Notes under the pieces: generated by a model
The model's database searches: none
The model's input: only the letters and a program-made list of their open reading frames with translations
What the model was told of the DNA's origin: nothing
From: Aedes albopictus
Taxonomy: Eukaryota; Arthropoda; Insecta; Diptera; Culicidae
Direction of reading: 5' to 3'
Assembly: GCF_035046485.1 (NCBI RefSeq)
Contig: NC_085138.1
Location: 331,868,421 to 331,932,420 of the forward strand
Length of the DNA stretch: 64,000 nt
Translations under genes and position numbers: made by a program
Shown: one piece after another, positions 1 through 10,150 of the stretch
How positions within the stretch are numbered: the first letter of the stretch is position 1
Layout: every line of letters begins with the position of its first letter

Positions 1-62
1 CACACTTAAATTGTAATAGTTTGTTTAACTGAGACTTCAACAACTCAGAACTAGACCTTTTT

Positions 63-404
63 TCTTAAAGGGTGGACGGTCAAATTTTGGCCATACATTT
101 TTTTTCATAACTTTAAACTGCGTACTCCAAAATAGCTGATTTTTGGACCAGTAATGATACATTGTATGTAGCTTATACCATAAAGTTTTTATCAAAATCG
201 GTTTAGTATTTGCGGAGATATTGTTGAATCCTGAGATCTGCAATTTTAAAGTTTTGTATAAAGAGGATTCAAAAATAAGAACACATTTTTACTGTTTTAT
301 TTATGTACCATTACTGGTCTAAAAATAAGCTGTTTTGGTGTACGCAGTCTAAAGTTATGAAAAAAATGGTGTGACCAAATTTTGACCGTACCACCTTTTA
401 AGAG
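63..404. repeat. Fold-back element with ~100-bp inverted arms
   Basis: The left arm begins near 63 (TCTTAAAGGGTGGACGGTC) and returns in reverse complement ending near 404. The arms share long tracts such as CATAACTTTAAACTGCGTAC, with scattered mismatches. The arms are about 100 bp and the central spacer about 140 bp. I see no coding capacity. It is probably a non-autonomous fold-back or MITE copy. Confidence 0.7.
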
Positions 405-1031
405 TGCCGCTCAGTAATAATCAATTCTAATAAGATAGGCTTGCATATAGGCTCACTAATCAACATATTGGCAGATTGTCGGAATAGCGGTTGTTGTATT
501 CTATGAAATTCGTATTGTATCATAAAAGAAAATTTAAGTGTGTACGTAAAATAATACTTGTGATATTCGCACCATGAACAAATGTTATTTAAAAAAGTAG
601 TTGGTAGTTGATATATACTGTATCAAAAAATTGTCCGTAAAGCAATTTTTTCTTCAAAATCATTTTTCACTCGAATGTTAATAACTTGTTTATACATACG
701 TCAATCAAAAACCCTGAATTTTGACCAATCCTCAACAATATAATAAAGCTAAAGGTAAAACTTTGATCGCTATCGAAGAAGTTTTCTATAAGTTATAGAA
801 CTTTTAGTAAAACTTTAACGGTCAAGTCAAACTTTTTTGAGCAAACACTTACACATGATGATTTAATACGCAATTTTGTTAAGGCGATTTGGTCCACTGC
901 AGAAAAATATGAAAAATCAGTATATGTTCAGAGTATTATTTAGAAATTTATCATATTTTGATCACTAAAAGAGCCAAGTGTTTTCAACTTTTTAAAACTC
1001 TCGTGATATAATATTTCCTACTAAACTATAG

Positions 1032-1202
1032 ATCCCAAGCAACACACATGTTATAATAGAGTTACGACAGCGCAAGTTTTGGTTGTATAGAAGTTTATTT
1101 TACGTAACTCTTACATTGTGTTGAAATAACGTAAAATAAACTTCTATACAACCAAAACTTGCGCTGTCGTAACTTTTATATAACTTGTGTGTTACTTGGG
1201 AT
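1032..1202. mobile_element. MITE, near-perfect palindrome
   Basis: Terminal inverted repeats start ATCCCAAGCAACACAC and end with their near-complement at 1202. The arms continue inward through GCGCAAGTTTTGGTTG to a short loop near 1115. High arm identity suggests a fairly recent insertion. It is non-coding and lies inside the older fold-back at 620-1900. Confidence 0.8.
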
Positions 1203-1407
1203 GCACAGCAGGTCCTATGCATTTTTCGATCAATTACTGCGTTTTTATTAGTGAAACACGTTTGAAGCATTGTCACCTACAAAAACAGAAGTGAACAAAT
1301 TAACCCTAACAACACGATGGTGTATTAAATCTTCATGTGTTAGTGTTCCCTCAAACAAGTTTGAGTATCTTGTACCGACTTTTCGGACCCTCTAAGCAGA
1401 ATACCCT

Positions 1408-1649
1408 CTTCGAATGAGTGTAATCAGTTTCGTACCTATTAATTCCGCCCTATGTTGCTTACCCTTTGACAGATACGCGTATTTCGACTACCACTTGTAA
1501 TCTTCCTCAGTGTCAGTTATCCACTAACATAACTGGATAACTGACACTGAGGAAGATTACAAGTGGTAGTCTAAATACGCGTATCTGTGAAAGGATAAGC
1601 AACATAGGGCGGAATTAAAAGGTACGAAACTGATTACACTCATTCGAAG
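1408..1649. mobile_element. Fold-back MITE, near-perfect 110-bp arms
   Basis: It begins CTTCGAATGAGTGTAATCAG at 1408, and the same sequence returns in reverse complement ending at 1649. The inner arms contain CAGATACGCGTATTTCGAC and CTCAGTGTCAGTTATCC around a loop near 1528. The element at 15297-15501 shares the inner motif (CAGATACGTATTTCGAC), so the two belong to one family. Confidence 0.8.
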
Positions 1650-2013
1650 TTTGAGTATATTTGCAATACTATTCTTCAAAATATAGAGTATTGAAGTTTT
1701 GTTCAATAAATAATCAAGTTTTACTAAAAGTACAATAACTTTTAGATAACTTCTCGCTCAAAATATTTCACCAATTGAGCTTAAATATGTGGTATATGAT
1801 TGATCAAAATTTCATCGAGTTTAATTGACACAGAAAAAAGGTATTACAATTAAATGAAAAATTGCTGTGCGGACATTTGTTTGATGCACTGTACATGCGG
1901 CTTTAATAAGCCATACAAGTTTCGAGCTGTTTGTCACTAGCATTTCATATAATTACTTGGTACTTATATCATGAACCTTTGCCCAGTTGTTATCATATTT
2001 ATCTTAATTCCAG

Positions 2014-3531
2014 ATCAAGTGCCCCAAAGAGGTTGTTAATTTAATGACTAAAAATATTGAGCGCATCACATTGGGCATTCGCAGTGCAATAAAGCATTGC
2101 GCTGATGATACAAATGGATCGGATGTTTCAGGATTGTATGAGGACATCAGAAATGCCCCACGTCATGTTTTCGGTGATCATAACGCTTGTCGCACATATT
2201 TTTGCAACAAAAAAGAGGTTACTGAAGAGTGCTTTGTGGATCTTTTGAACCGGCATGGCGTATGGTCGAAAATTCAGAATATTGTGGACGCTGTGGCTGC
2301 GAAAGCCGATTCGCTTAAATATCACAAAACCAGCAATTTGTATGAACATTATTTTTGTAACATTTGTTATGAAAACTTATAATTTAATTTTTTAGGTCTG
2401 AAAACATATTTACACGATTGTGTAAATATAACGTGGGGAAAAGGCTCAATTTGATGAGCCGCGGTTCATACCAACGTCGTGTATGGATTACCGCACTTCA
2501 ACATAACGAAGGCTACAGCTGGCATAGCAAATATATGCTTCAGTTTGCTGGATGCGGCCCCGGCGCTGTGCTGAGAAAGTTTGTCGAAGAACGCAATCAA
2601 CTCAAGCTATCGCAGGAGAAATCCAAGCTTCGACCAGGATACAGTAGAAAGGCAGCAAAACCAACGGTGGAGGAGAAGGACTACGGTGAAGAAGCATTGG
2701 CTAAGAACGAGATACAAATAGATTTTGTAAAAACTGTACCGGCAAAAATACGAAGTTATACTGTAATACTTTTTAGGTGTTTGTTTCTAACTGAGGCTTT
2801 TAATTCACATTTATTATTATAGCTTTCCGAAATATCAAGAATTAAAGTAAGGTCGCAGCTGACAATGACAGAAATGGAAGAATTCGCCAAAGGGAGAATA
2901 TTTCCAAAGTTTGCTGCTGATATAATTAGCTCAACTGACAAGACGTTATCCAAGAAATGTAACATGATTCTTCTCACGACTACGACGTGGAATCATATCC
3001 GTCAAAATAAACATATCATCGGCACACTTCTTCAAAATATCGAAAAGATAACTGGGTATAGTTTTAAACCAACACGAATTTTCATCGATCACTGCCACAA
3101 TTATCTCTGTTGTATTCCTGATGGTATGTATATTGAGTTCTTTGATTCTGTCTGTTATCTAATTATCCACTATTTTAGCTGTCACGGAAGATGGTGCCGT
3201 TATCCTTGTGATCCGAAAGAAGATGATCCAAGGACAACTTTTGATTCAGCTACAGCAGAATAAGTTGGGATTAGGCTGCAAATTCAAAAACGGTCAAATT
3301 CAACTAGATACAAAAACATGCAACGAGCTGCAGATAGCAATGCATGTTTGTGGCGCTGCGAAAGCAATTCTAGTTTTCGCTAATATCAATGATCTATCGG
3401 ACTTTCATTGGGAGCAGGTTGCATATGATTTCCAATATTTCGAGGAGAAACTGGAACAAAAGCTTAAGGTTTTCTTCGAAAATACCTTTATTAAGGAAGT
3501 AGTCAAGCAAGACATTCATATCAAGAACTGA
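2014..3531 (+). CDS. Mutator-domain / YqaJ-like nuclease protein (four 3' exons of a longer gene)
   Basis: I infer four exons: 2014-2339, 2396-2726, 2823-3123 and 3179-3531. All introns are GT-AG, 55-96 bp long, and the phases join without a stop, giving about 436 residues ending at 3531. Exons 1-2 match the C-terminal half of the eukaryotic 'Mutator' domain: HVFGDHNACRTYFC, then KYNVGKRLNLMSRGSYQRR and HNEGYSWHSKY. Exons 3-4 match the YqaJ recombinase/exonuclease family: TGYSFKPTRIFIDHCHNYL, then the C-terminal FHWEQVAYDFQYFEEKLEQ. Such fusions are known as multicopy arthropod genes of unclear function, probably transposon-derived. The expected catalytic E-x-K after the IPD motif is not seen (residues read AVILVIRKK), so nuclease activity is doubtful. 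The N-terminal Mutator half is missing; it may lie upstream of the window or be lost. An AATAAA follows at 3574. Confidence 0.72.
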
Positions 3532-3573
3532 TGGAAAATGAATGAACCTTTTCACCCGCCCGATGGATTGAAA

Positions 3574-3579
3574 AATAAA
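3574..3579 (+). promoter_or_regulatory. Possible polyadenylation signal
   Basis: AATAAA lies 43 bases after the stop codon of the Mutator/YqaJ gene. The position is suitable for a short 3' UTR, but this hexamer is common by chance in AT-rich DNA. Confidence 0.4.
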
Positions 3580-3696
3580 ATGAACATCACTTTACAAATA
3601 TATTTTTAAACTAAGCTCTTTTCATTTTATTTTTATTTTTTCATTTTACTCTTGCTGAATATCACAACGGGGAAAGTACCACTATCTATACCAATC

Positions 3697-3755
3697 AGTT
3701 GCATTATGATTCATAATGCAACTCATTTCGGTTGTATTATGAATCAGAATACAAC
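3697..3755. repeat. Two adjacent short perfect hairpins
   Basis: AGTTGCATTATG-ATT-CATAATGCAACT forms a perfect 12-bp stem with a 3-base loop (3697-3723). A related GTTGTATTATG...CAGAATACAAC hairpin follows at 3731-3755. They may be the remains of a MITE end. Confidence 0.6.
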
Positions 3756-3888
3756 TGTTTTGCCAACAAATTGTGTTTCCTCGAAAAGTGTGACGGTTAT
3801 AGCACGACTTGCTTGATTCAAATTCAGTCACTAGCATGGTTGTTCCCACCTAACCACCTGGAAGCACGAGAATAATGATGGAAAGGAG

Positions 3889-4289
3889 CGTGACGTTACA
3901 ACGTTTTTACGCCTTTATGGTCAGATTTTTAACTAGAACTCGTGAATTCGACCTCAAACCCTCAAATATTATTGTATATTCGGATTCCTTGTAAAATTTT
4001 CAATAAGTTTAATCTGTTGAACAGTTAGTTTTCATTGGAAGAGTATGTTTAAAATGGAAAATAGTTGCGTAAAGTTACAACGTTGTAACGTCACGCTACT
4101 CATTCCCATTTTGTACATACTTTTCCGATGAAAACTAACTGTTCAACAGATCATACTTATTGGAAATGTTACAAGGAATCCAAATATGCAATAATATTTG
4201 AGGGTTTACGGTCAAATTTACAAGTTATCTGACAAGTAGACAAGTAGAAAATCTAACCGAAAAGGCGTCAAAACGTTGTAACGTCACGG
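3889..4289. mobile_element. Fold-back MITE, CGTGACGTTACAACG family, copy 1
   Basis: It starts CGTGACGTTACAACGTTTT and ends ACGTTGTAACGTCACG. Long arms run inward through TCGGATTCCTTGTAAAATTT and meet near 4085 at AACGTTGTAACGTCAC, so the terminal motif is repeated at the centre. A second copy with the same design lies at 40160-40566, where the terminal repeat is longer. Confidence 0.8.
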
Positions 4290-4363
4290 TAAAATGTGTC
4301 ATATTCTGGTGAATATGTCATACCGCTGCAAAAAATGTTTTATGCAACTCGTTGCAAAGCTCC

Positions 4364-4464
4364 ATTATTATAACACTCGTCATATTTGTCCAACTCGGCA
4401 AGCCTAGTGAACGACCCGTGCTGTAAAAACCTTTATTATTATTATTATTATTTATTATTATTAT
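4364..4464 (+). repeat. (TTA)n microsatellite with retroposon-like 3' tail
   Basis: A (TTA)n run at about 4432-4464 follows GACCCGTGCTGTAAAAACC. Simple TTA/TAA tails after a unique 3' sequence are typical of several LINE and SINE families. No coding part remains. Confidence 0.4.
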
Positions 4465-4650
4465 TCAAACCCGGGAGCGATCGCGTCGTGTTCTTAGTAC
4501 AAGCACCATGAAAAATGCACGCTTGTGGTATACAGCGTGAGCGTGGTGTCGCAGGTGGTAGTCGAAGACGCGACTGTTCGAGGGATAACTATTAATTTAA
4601 GGAAAAACGTTCCAAATGTCTAAATTCTTGTAAATTCTATTTTCCATAAT

Positions 4651-4705
4651 GCACTTCACTAAGCTGAGAAGCGGGCTTTATCCCAGCTGGGTTGTTGTTA
4701 AACGG
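4651..4705 (+). repeat. SINE 3'-end relic (family 1)
   Basis: CACTAAGCTGAGAAGCGGG followed by CTTTATCCCAG matches the 3' portion of the SINE at 22550-22829 (CACTAAGCTGAGAAGCAGG, CTTTGTCCCAG). The tRNA-like head is missing. Confidence 0.5.
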
Positions 4706-5317
4706 ATAACTCATTTCATGTTAACCGTCTTGAACCATCATACGCTGATGTTATTTTTTTTTAATTGTAGTACACAAAATTACAATACTTCCCATGAATA
4801 GAAACATATCATAAGACGAAGCACGTGTTATTATGTCACACACACCATCAAACACATTTAAAATTCAAAAGTCATTTAATGATTGTTTTGAAAAAACAAA
4901 AAGAAGAATAGAAAGAAGAAGTTTAAATCTGGTCGCTGGCTTCTTCAACCTTAACAACTAGTATTTGTCATTTTCAATTTCGGTTCCATGAGCTAAAAAT
5001 AGAAATTGGAGTCATGATATCATGACGTAAGTACTCTAGACCCATGACCTAAATTTATAAAATCAAAAACCATGTTCCTGAAACTAGTATTTGTTTTTAA
5101 TTCTTTGTTTGTTTCATTGGCAAAAGTAAGACGTTGAGTCATAATATCATACCTCATGTATTCTAAAATCATGATGAAATGTTATGCAATCATATGCCTT
5201 ATTTATGTGCTTATCATTCAATCTATCTTATTTATGATTGTAGCCTCTCGTAATTCTAATGACTTATTGGTGATTCTTTACTCCAGTCAATCAATCAATG
5301 TTGAATAGTGCGAAAGG
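4706..5317. other. No recognisable feature
   Basis: AT-rich sequence with no convincing ORF, RNA gene or inverted repeat that I can support. Confidence 0.5.
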
Positions 5318-6177
5318 TAGGGGGATTAGGGGCATAATGGACACCCGGGGCGAAATGGACACCCCTGTTTTTGTCGAAACCGTTGACTTTTATGTAAAAC
5401 TTTCAATGCATAAGTGTAAAGAAACAAGTCATTGTTCTATTTTTCAAAAGTACCATTTATATTCCTTCAAAATACCCAAAATATCACTGAAATTGAAGTA
5501 TGTTTTTCATATGGTGGATTTCTTATAATTTCGAAGCAGCAGCAAATAAGGTATTACGAGTGATTGAGTGTGTCCACCATATAAACAAGTGAATTGTTAG
5601 CTTATCTACATGTGTACGTAGATTTAGCAATGGATAAAGTATTATATTTTTGATCAGAACACACTGAAAATAGCAATTTCAATGTTTTAGTCTATTCGGG
5701 GCGAAATGAACACTGGCAATTATGAATGGATGTACGCGCATTGCATACTGTCAGGCGTTTTAGAGAGTTTGAAGAAATTCAATCCCATTATTTCAGCCTA
5801 AAATTTATTAAATTAACTTTAAAGTTATGTAAACTCGTCTAAGATGGAGCATTATAGCTGTGCTATTGATCTCCGTTGGCAAATTACTTAACTGGTCGAT
5901 ATTCTCAAAGATACAGCATAAAATATGGAGGGGTGTCCATTATGCCCCGATGGGTGTCCATTTCGCCCCGTACCTTTTCTGCCAGCCCCAAAAAACACAC
6001 GGTTTTCAATTCATTATTTCTTCACAATAATGACATTCTACCAGATGTTAATGATTGAAATTCGTAGGAAACAAGTTAAAGTTATGAGCCAACTGATAAT
6101 ATGTTAAGTTTTTGTCTGTTATACAGGCCTAACGTACTCATTTGCTTAGGGTGTCCATTATGCCCCTAATACCCCTA
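5318..6177. mobile_element. TIR element built around GGACACCC / CATTATGCCCC motifs
   Basis: The ends are 29-bp inverted repeats with one mismatch: TAGGGGGATTAGGGGCATAA at 5318, and its complement ending TGCCCCTAATACCCCTA at 6177. Related sub-terminal motifs (GGGCGAAATGGACACC) recur at about 5348, 5698 and 5930-5974 in both orientations. No transposase is visible, so it is non-autonomous. Confidence 0.75.
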
Positions 6178-7262
6178 TAAGTAAAGAAAAAATATTTTTC
6201 TGGAAGTTGTCAAATTTTGCATACAAAATATGCACACTTCTCCTGCTATAGAAGCTACTCAAAAGGGTTCTTTCTTCACACTACGATTTTGAATACTTTC
6301 ACTACAAACATACTGTTAATACTTAATTTAGAGTTTTTAAATTGAAAGAATACTTTGTTGTCTAATCGCAAAACACCACCAATCAAATTTGGCATGAAAA
6401 GAAAATGACTTTGCATTTTTGTGTAACGGGTAGAAAGCTTGCACCAATTTATTTCGGTCCATGATTTGATGACGCTGTTTAATAGTCTTATAACTAGTGG
6501 CAATGTTTCTTGACTCCGATAATGATGTTTGATATAAATAAGCAAAAACAGATTTATTGTTATGTATTTTGCAACCAAGACTATGTTTTTTGGAATTTTG
6601 GCTTGACTTGTAGTCACGATATCATGAAGTGGCATATTTTACGATTTCTTTGAATTCGCATCATGATTTTGGCAACAGTTTTTTTTATCTTCTTGTGTAA
6701 GATTGCCAAACAGAATTCCACATTACAGTTTATTAGTCCAATATCATTCTGCGGTATAGGAAATTGTACATTAGTAATGGAATTGAAATGGTGGATAAAC
6801 AAAGGGTGCGGGCCTATTTGATGGACGTCAAAAGCTATAATTAGTCAAAACTATTTATTATACTATGTGATTCCATTGTCATAGCATGCATTTTTTGAGC
6901 GCGACCAAAGAAAGCCAACAAAGCTTGATTGTTCCATAGAGAAAAAATTAAGACCGAAAAAACGCGTCTTTGTTTTAAATTTGGAACCTTTAAGGAGAGA
7001 CTTTTCAATAAAGTACTTATCATGTTCAAGTATTAGTTATCTGGGTCAGATGAACACTTTTTATCGACAGGTCGACTGGATTTTCGGTAAAATGTCTGGT
7101 AACATTTCGGAAGGATTTTTAAGGAATCCAACAGGTGTAAGCAGGTGTGTGAAGAAATAAATATTGAATATTGAAGCGACTAGGACTACTATGCAGCGCC
7201 ATTGAGTACAATTAAATTAAATCGGAGAACAGCATCAAAGCTATATGTATTTATATGAACCT
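6178..7262. other. No recognisable feature
   Basis: AT-rich. Short ORFs on the minus strand (for example 6276-6635) show no motif, no supporting splice sites and biased residues typical of AT-rich chance frames. Confidence 0.5.
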
Positions 7263-7472
7263 ACACGCAAAAAAATGCGTTCCGATATACGTATACTCTC
7301 AGTCACGGCAGTGTGAACAAACAGGAACTTTGCATAGCAACGATAACAACAATAAGAAATGTACACCGTGCACTAGATGTCACGGTTTCTAGAACGCCCA
7401 TATTGACAGCTGGAACTAGTTCCAGTTCACGGTGTATATTTCACGTTTATCGGAACGGATTTTTTCGCGTGT
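7263..7472. mobile_element. MITE with ~24-bp TIRs
   Basis: The left end is ACACGCAAAAAAATGCGTTC and the right end is its near complement, finishing GGATTTTTTCGCGTGT. The interior holds a weaker inverted pair around ACACCGTGCACTAG and CAGTTCACGGTGTATA. It is non-coding. Confidence 0.75.
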
Positions 7473-8359
7473 ACTTGTGAAAAAAAAATTATAAGAATCT
7501 TCGTAACAAAGTTAACGTTAATAAAAAATCCCCCATTGTGAAAATTAGTGTATTACTTACTTCGTTTTATGTCTTATGCTGTACGAGTTAACTGTGGGTG
7601 TTTACCTGAAATCAAAAGAAAAGAAATATTTATCATTTTTGCATTTCGTAAGCTTAAAAACCCGGATTGATCCACCTAGTGGTGATAGTGCCTTTCTCGT
7701 CGAATATGTACTCATGACGTTTCCGTTGACGTGAGCTGAAATGTTCCTGAATCATGAGAATACTTTACTTAGAATTTTATCAGAGCCATCATTGAAATGA
7801 CTTTAAACTTATTGATGGCACATATTCCGACGTTATGTTCAACGTATAGGCAGAGCTGAAAAATATCAGACCTCTCAGTTGACAGCTTGACCTCCTTCAC
7901 TATCACTGGAGGCCGATCAACACCAAGACGATACAACTTTTTCACAAACACAGATACCTTAACGATTTTCGACAAAGTATTTTCTACACACTTCTACTCA
8001 CGCTATATTCTATTATCTTGGCTACAAGATGCATGTAAAATTTGACAAAAACATGCAAGTAACTGAAATTTTTCATACTGAATCCCATTCAACTTTCAAC
8101 CACATTACAGTGCGTGAGGGAGCAACCAGTCGCACAAAAATTTTACGCAGTCATTTTAGACGCGAAAGAGAATTGAAAAAGTTTGTTCGGAGTTATTACG
8201 ATTAAATTTTAATTTCACCATACAACGATGACCCATCCTTCTGCATTATTACACCTCAGGAATCTGAAATGGTGTGATTGGATGAGATCGTCTTAGTTTT
8301 GTCAAGATATCTATCGCTTGCTTTAATTTTTGAATTCCGACGAAGCACCCAACGCTAGT

Positions 8360-9450
8360 TTTGGAATACTACCGGTAGTTTCTTATGTGGTCTGAGACTA
8401 TTTTCTTGCATACCGTTCATCAGGTTATCGGAAAATCCGCGATTTGGCGTGTCGCATGCATGGGTTTGGTTCGCTTTCATATTTGGCCACTTCCCGCGGA
8501 ACACTCGGAACCGGTTTCGGAACACCATCGGTTGTCCCAAATATGGTCTGAAACTATTTTCTTGCTAACCGTTTATCAGGTTACCTAAGGAGCCGCGATG
8601 TGATGTGTCGCATGCATGTGTTTGGTTCACTTAAATATTTGGCGGTGGAGCGGGCCTGGTTTGATGGTTAGAACGCAAGACTATCATGCCAAGGGCCTGG
8701 GATCGAATCCCACTCCCGACATATTCACAAAACGTAGGTTCTCCCTTCGGAAGGGAAGGGTCCCGAGATAAACTAGCTGCGAGTAAAAAATCTCATTAAT
8801 AACGACAAAAAAATAATATTTGGCCACTTCTGGAGGGAACCCGGAACCGGTTCCGGAACACCACCGGTTGTCTCAAATATGATCTAAAACTATTTTTTAC
8901 TAACTATTCAGCTAGCCTAAGGAGCCGCGATTGGAAGTGTCGCATGCATGGGTTCGGTTCACTTTTATATTTGGTCATATCTGGTGGGGCATACGGAACC
9001 GGTTCCGGAACACTACCGGTAGAATCTTAGGTTGTCTGCGACTATTTTCTTGCGTATCATTCATCAAGTTATTGGAAAAGCCGCGACTTGATGTGTCGCA
9101 TGCCTGGGTTTGCTTCACTGTTATATTTGGCCACTTTCGGCGGGACCTCCGGAACCGGTTTTGGAACACCGGTAGTTTCTTATGTGATCTGAGACCATTT
9201 TCTTGCTAACCGTTCATCAGGTTATTGAAAAAGCTGCGATTTGATGAGTCGCGTGTATGAGTTTGGTTCACTTTTATATTTGGCCACTTCTGGTGGGACC
9301 TTCGGAACCGGTTCCGGAACATTACCGGTTCAGATATGGTCTGAGACTATTTTCTTGCTTACCGTTTATCATATTATCGAAAATGCCGTGGTTTGATGTG
9401 TCGCATGCGCGGGTTTGTTGCATTTTCATATCTAGCCCCTTCCTGGGGTA
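8360..9450 (+). repeat. Tandem array, ~154-bp unit, about six units
   Basis: The units recur with GCATGCATGGGTTTGGTTCA, then TATTTGGCCACTTC, then the palindromic CCGGAACCGGTTCCGG, then TCTGAGACTATTTTCTTGC. The CGGAACCGG cores lie at about 8508, 8843, 8996, 9150 and 9305. Removing the SINE at 8644-8814 gives an even spacing of 153-155 bp. Units differ by substitutions, so the array is not recently homogenised. Confidence 0.85.
8644..8814 (+). mobile_element. tRNA-derived SINE with 10-bp target duplication
   Basis: A pol III A-box-like segment (TGGTTTGATGGTTAGAACG) and B-box-like segment (GGGATCGAATCCC) lead to an A-rich end. AATATTTGGC is duplicated at 8634-8643 and 8815-8824. The insertion splits one unit of the 154-bp array. 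Confidence 0.85.
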
Positions 9451-9609
9451 CCGATCCGGAACGCCTAAATGGTTATAATTCCGGAACGGCTGGACCGATC
9501 CGAACCATTTTCAATAGCAAACAATGGGACCAGATTCCGCGTCGAATGAACCGTCGGCCATTAAAATCGGTTGAGATTTACTGCCGAAAAGTTACGTGAG
9601 TTCGTTTGT

Positions 9610-9652
9610 ACACATACACACACATACACACACACATACACACACACACACA
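9610..9652. repeat. (CA)n / (CATA) microsatellite
   Basis: A run of CACACATA and CACACA. The same position in the family A element at 31355-31425 carries the complementary TGTGTG tract, so the microsatellite belongs to the element. Confidence 0.9.
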
Positions 9653-9989
9653 GACATCACCTCAATTCGTCGAGCTGAGTTGATTGATATATGTGACTCG
9701 AACCTCCGGGCCTCCTATCAAAAAGTCATTTTTGGAGTGAACATATAGCCTTTCCAGTACACTTAGTGTACGAGAAAGGCAAAAAATATAATCAATGAAA
9801 ATATAATAAAATGCAGGAGATAGGAGCCGAGAATAACAGAAAAGAAAAGGTTTGGTGAACTTTTACCAAACTTCTCCTTAAAAGTTGCCAGTTGTCTACG
9901 AATAGGAGGGTAGGGTTTTCTGACTGTTCACATGGACTATTTCATTCTACAACGCAAAGTCCGCACTGATACAAAGCCTGCTTTAGACG

Positions 9990-10150
9990 TCAAAATTTGA
10001 AACATTTGAAGACCAAGTGCGTCTAAATGACAAATTGAGGGATAAATTTGTGAAGAAATATAACTTGTTTTGGTGGAATTCGAACCCATGACTCCGTATG
10101 GCTAGTCCGGCGCTTCAGTCAACTAAGCTTCTGCTTCTCCACAACTGTCA
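9990..10150 (-). mobile_element. SINE family 2 copy
   Basis: On the minus strand, CTTAGTTGACTGAAGCGCC resembles an A box and GGGTTCGAATTCCACC a B box. They are followed by a 3' part with AATTTATCCCTCAATTTGTC. The same order appears at 27590-27725 (minus) and 36310-36437 (plus), and as a relic at 12205-12295. Confidence 0.65.

Larger units (their letters stand above)
620..1900. repeat. Diverged long fold-back element holding two younger MITEs
   Basis: Sequence at about 620-860 is similar, in reverse complement, to about 1690-1900. For example CTTTTAGTAAAACTT occurs in the left arm and in the reverse complement of the right arm, and a TTGTCCG...GCAATTTTT block is shared at the outer ends. The arms are diverged, so the element looks old. 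Two cleaner inverted-repeat elements (1032-1202 and 1408-1649) lie inside it and are probably later insertions. Confidence 0.5.
7654..9792 (+). mobile_element. Satellite-carrying mobile element, family A, copy A
   Basis: The left end reads AAAACCCGGATTGATCCACC then AGTGCCTTTCTCG. The right end reads GTACACTTAGTGTAC followed by GAGAAAGGCAAAAA. The CCTTTCTCG / CGAGAAAGG blocks are inverted at the two ends, and each is next to a small hairpin. The interior has about 700 bp of single-copy sequence, a ~154-bp tandem array, and a (CA)n tract. The same layout is seen in reverse at 31226-34656, and an interrupted part occurs at 40741-40859 plus 46343 onward. No ORF for a transposase or helicase is visible. 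The superfamily is unknown to me. Confidence 0.7.

Noticed and set aside
8360..9450. CRISPR-like array
   Set aside because: The units repeat as wholes of ~154 bp with no unique spacers, and the genome is eukaryotic.
7654..9792. Helitron identity for family A
   Set aside because: Terminal hairpin and central tandem repeats fit, but I do not see a 5' TC or 3' CTRR end at defined boundaries, nor a Rep-helicase ORF.
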